From assembly GCA_045648145.1 (NCBI GenBank), contig JAZRNK010000134.1, positions 1 to 14,313 on the forward strand: a stretch of 14,313 bases of DNA, read 5' to 3'. Position numbers and translations under genes: made by a program. Position 1 is the first letter of the stretch. Every line of letters begins with the position of its first letter. This document shows positions 13,761-14,313 of this stretch, piece after piece. The DNA is from UMGS172 sp045648145 (GTDB taxonomy: Bacteria; Bacillota; Clostridia; Oscillospirales; Acutalibacteraceae). The notes under the pieces were generated by a model. That model was not told where the DNA came from. It ran no database searches and worked only from the letters and a program-made list of their open reading frames with translations.

Positions 13761-14313
13761 TTAAAAATTCAAATATTCTTGACCGTTAATTATGGCTAAC
13801 GGATTGTTATAAAACAGCTCTTCAGCAAAAGCGGGAGAAAAATGTGAAGAAACCAGCATATGAGCTTCTGATAGATCGGGTGTGCGGAACAGCAGGTCGT
13901 GACAGTCGCTCGAAACGGCTGAAGCGATCCTGTTGCCTATAAAATCCATCGCGAGATTTTGACAGTACTTTCCGTGTTTGCCCAAAAGGCTTGAGGCGTT
14001 TATCTGGAATCTTACGCCCAACTCTAAAAACGGCTCGATACACCAAGGTTCAATCGACATGGCCGAATATCTTTCGGGGTGAGCCAAAATCGGTATGTAG
14101 CCATTTGTCGTCAGAGCTTTTACTGCTTGTAGCATGTTGTTTAACGTTTCGTCAAAATCCACTTCAACAAGAACGTATTTTGTGTTGTTTAATGTAATAA
14201 GCGAGTTGTTGTCGATTAAACGTTCTATGTTGTGTGAACAAAAGACTTCGGCGCCGAAAAACAAATTGACCTCGGGGTAATGCTTTGCCACAGTGTTTTT
14301 AAACGATTCAAAC
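13761..14313 (-). CDS. CpsB/YwqE-type tyrosine phosphatase (5' end cut by the window)
   Basis: The frame is open to the window edge; 183 codons are visible, and the family's usual length of about 250 residues means some 65-70 N-terminal residues, including the first metal-binding histidines, lie outside. What is seen fits the PHP-fold, manganese-dependent phosphatases: FFGAEVF, YVLVEVDF, ILAHPERYSAM (about 14059-14091), FQINASSLLGKHG and SSDCHDLLFRTPDL (13869-13910). HPER and SD-x-H are metal ligands in this family. It removes phosphate from the tyrosine tail of the paired kinase in the cytoplasm. A GTG at 14291 could pass for a start, but it falls inside conserved sequence and has no RBS. 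It precedes the Ig-like gene by 18 nt in the same operon. Confidence 0.92.
   Translation of the reverse strand, partial: FESFKNTVAKHYPEVNLFFGAEVFCSHNIERLIDNNSLITLNNTKYVLVEVDFDETLNNMLQAVKALTTNGYIPILAHPERYSAMSIEPWCIEPFLELGVRFQINASSLLGKHGKYCQNLAMDFIGNRIASAVSSDCHDLLFRTPDLSEAHMLVSSHFSPAFAEELFYNNPLAIINGQEYLNF

Overview
The window reads as chromosomal DNA of an anaerobic, Gram-positive Bacillota. Class Clostridia, perhaps an Oscillospirales-type gut organism, is my inference. The support is strong GGAGG-type ribosome binding sites, consensus sigma-A promoters, a sortase-type anchored surface protein with isopeptide-type repeats, a lipoprotein, and a CpsB/Wzz/Wzc-type exopolysaccharide module. No phage, plasmid, IS or CRISPR gene is visible.

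Left part (1-6105, + strand): the last 47 codons of a Cys-rich protein enter from the edge. A candidate promoter and a strong RBS follow, then one giant gene (215-6058, 1947 aa). It encodes a secreted, cell-wall-anchored adhesin: signal peptide, von Willebrand A domain with an intact MIDAS, eight Ig-like repeats that each keep a Lys/Glu/Asn set typical of intramolecular isopeptide bonds, an APKTG sorting signal, a membrane helix and a charged tail. A 15-bp hairpin closes it.

Middle part (6106-6578): a gene-free stretch on the downstream side of a single tRNA-Val(GAC) gene (minus strand). It holds two intrinsic terminators for the minus strand, a 23-bp exact copy of the tRNA 3' end 190 bp away, and a hairpin-rich segment with inverted ends that resemble a tRNA T-arm. 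The tRNA promoter is a perfect TTGACA-17-TATAAT and sits back to back with the promoter of a small membrane protein gene.

Accessory envelope genes (6579-9985): a four-helix membrane protein (+) abuts a GNAT acetyltransferase (-), which is translationally coupled to a VanZ-like membrane protein (-). Divergent from these is a + strand pair: a membrane protein that looks like a degenerate LytR-CpsA-Psr (LCP) domain, and a lipoprotein with a transglutaminase-like domain and complete Cys-His-Asp triad. A bidirectional terminator separates this pair from the next operon.

Right part (9987-14313, all minus strand, one tight operon entering from the right edge): a CpsB/YwqE-type PHP phosphatase (5' end missing), a membrane-anchored Ig-like protein, and two consecutive Wzz-plus-tyrosine-kinase fusion proteins. 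Only the last kinase carries a C-terminal tyrosine cluster, made mostly of a (Gly-Tyr)n run encoded by a hexanucleotide tandem repeat. By analogy with known systems, kinase and phosphatase would cycle phosphorylation to control polysaccharide chain export. Two kinases and an extracellular Ig-like partner make this version unusual.
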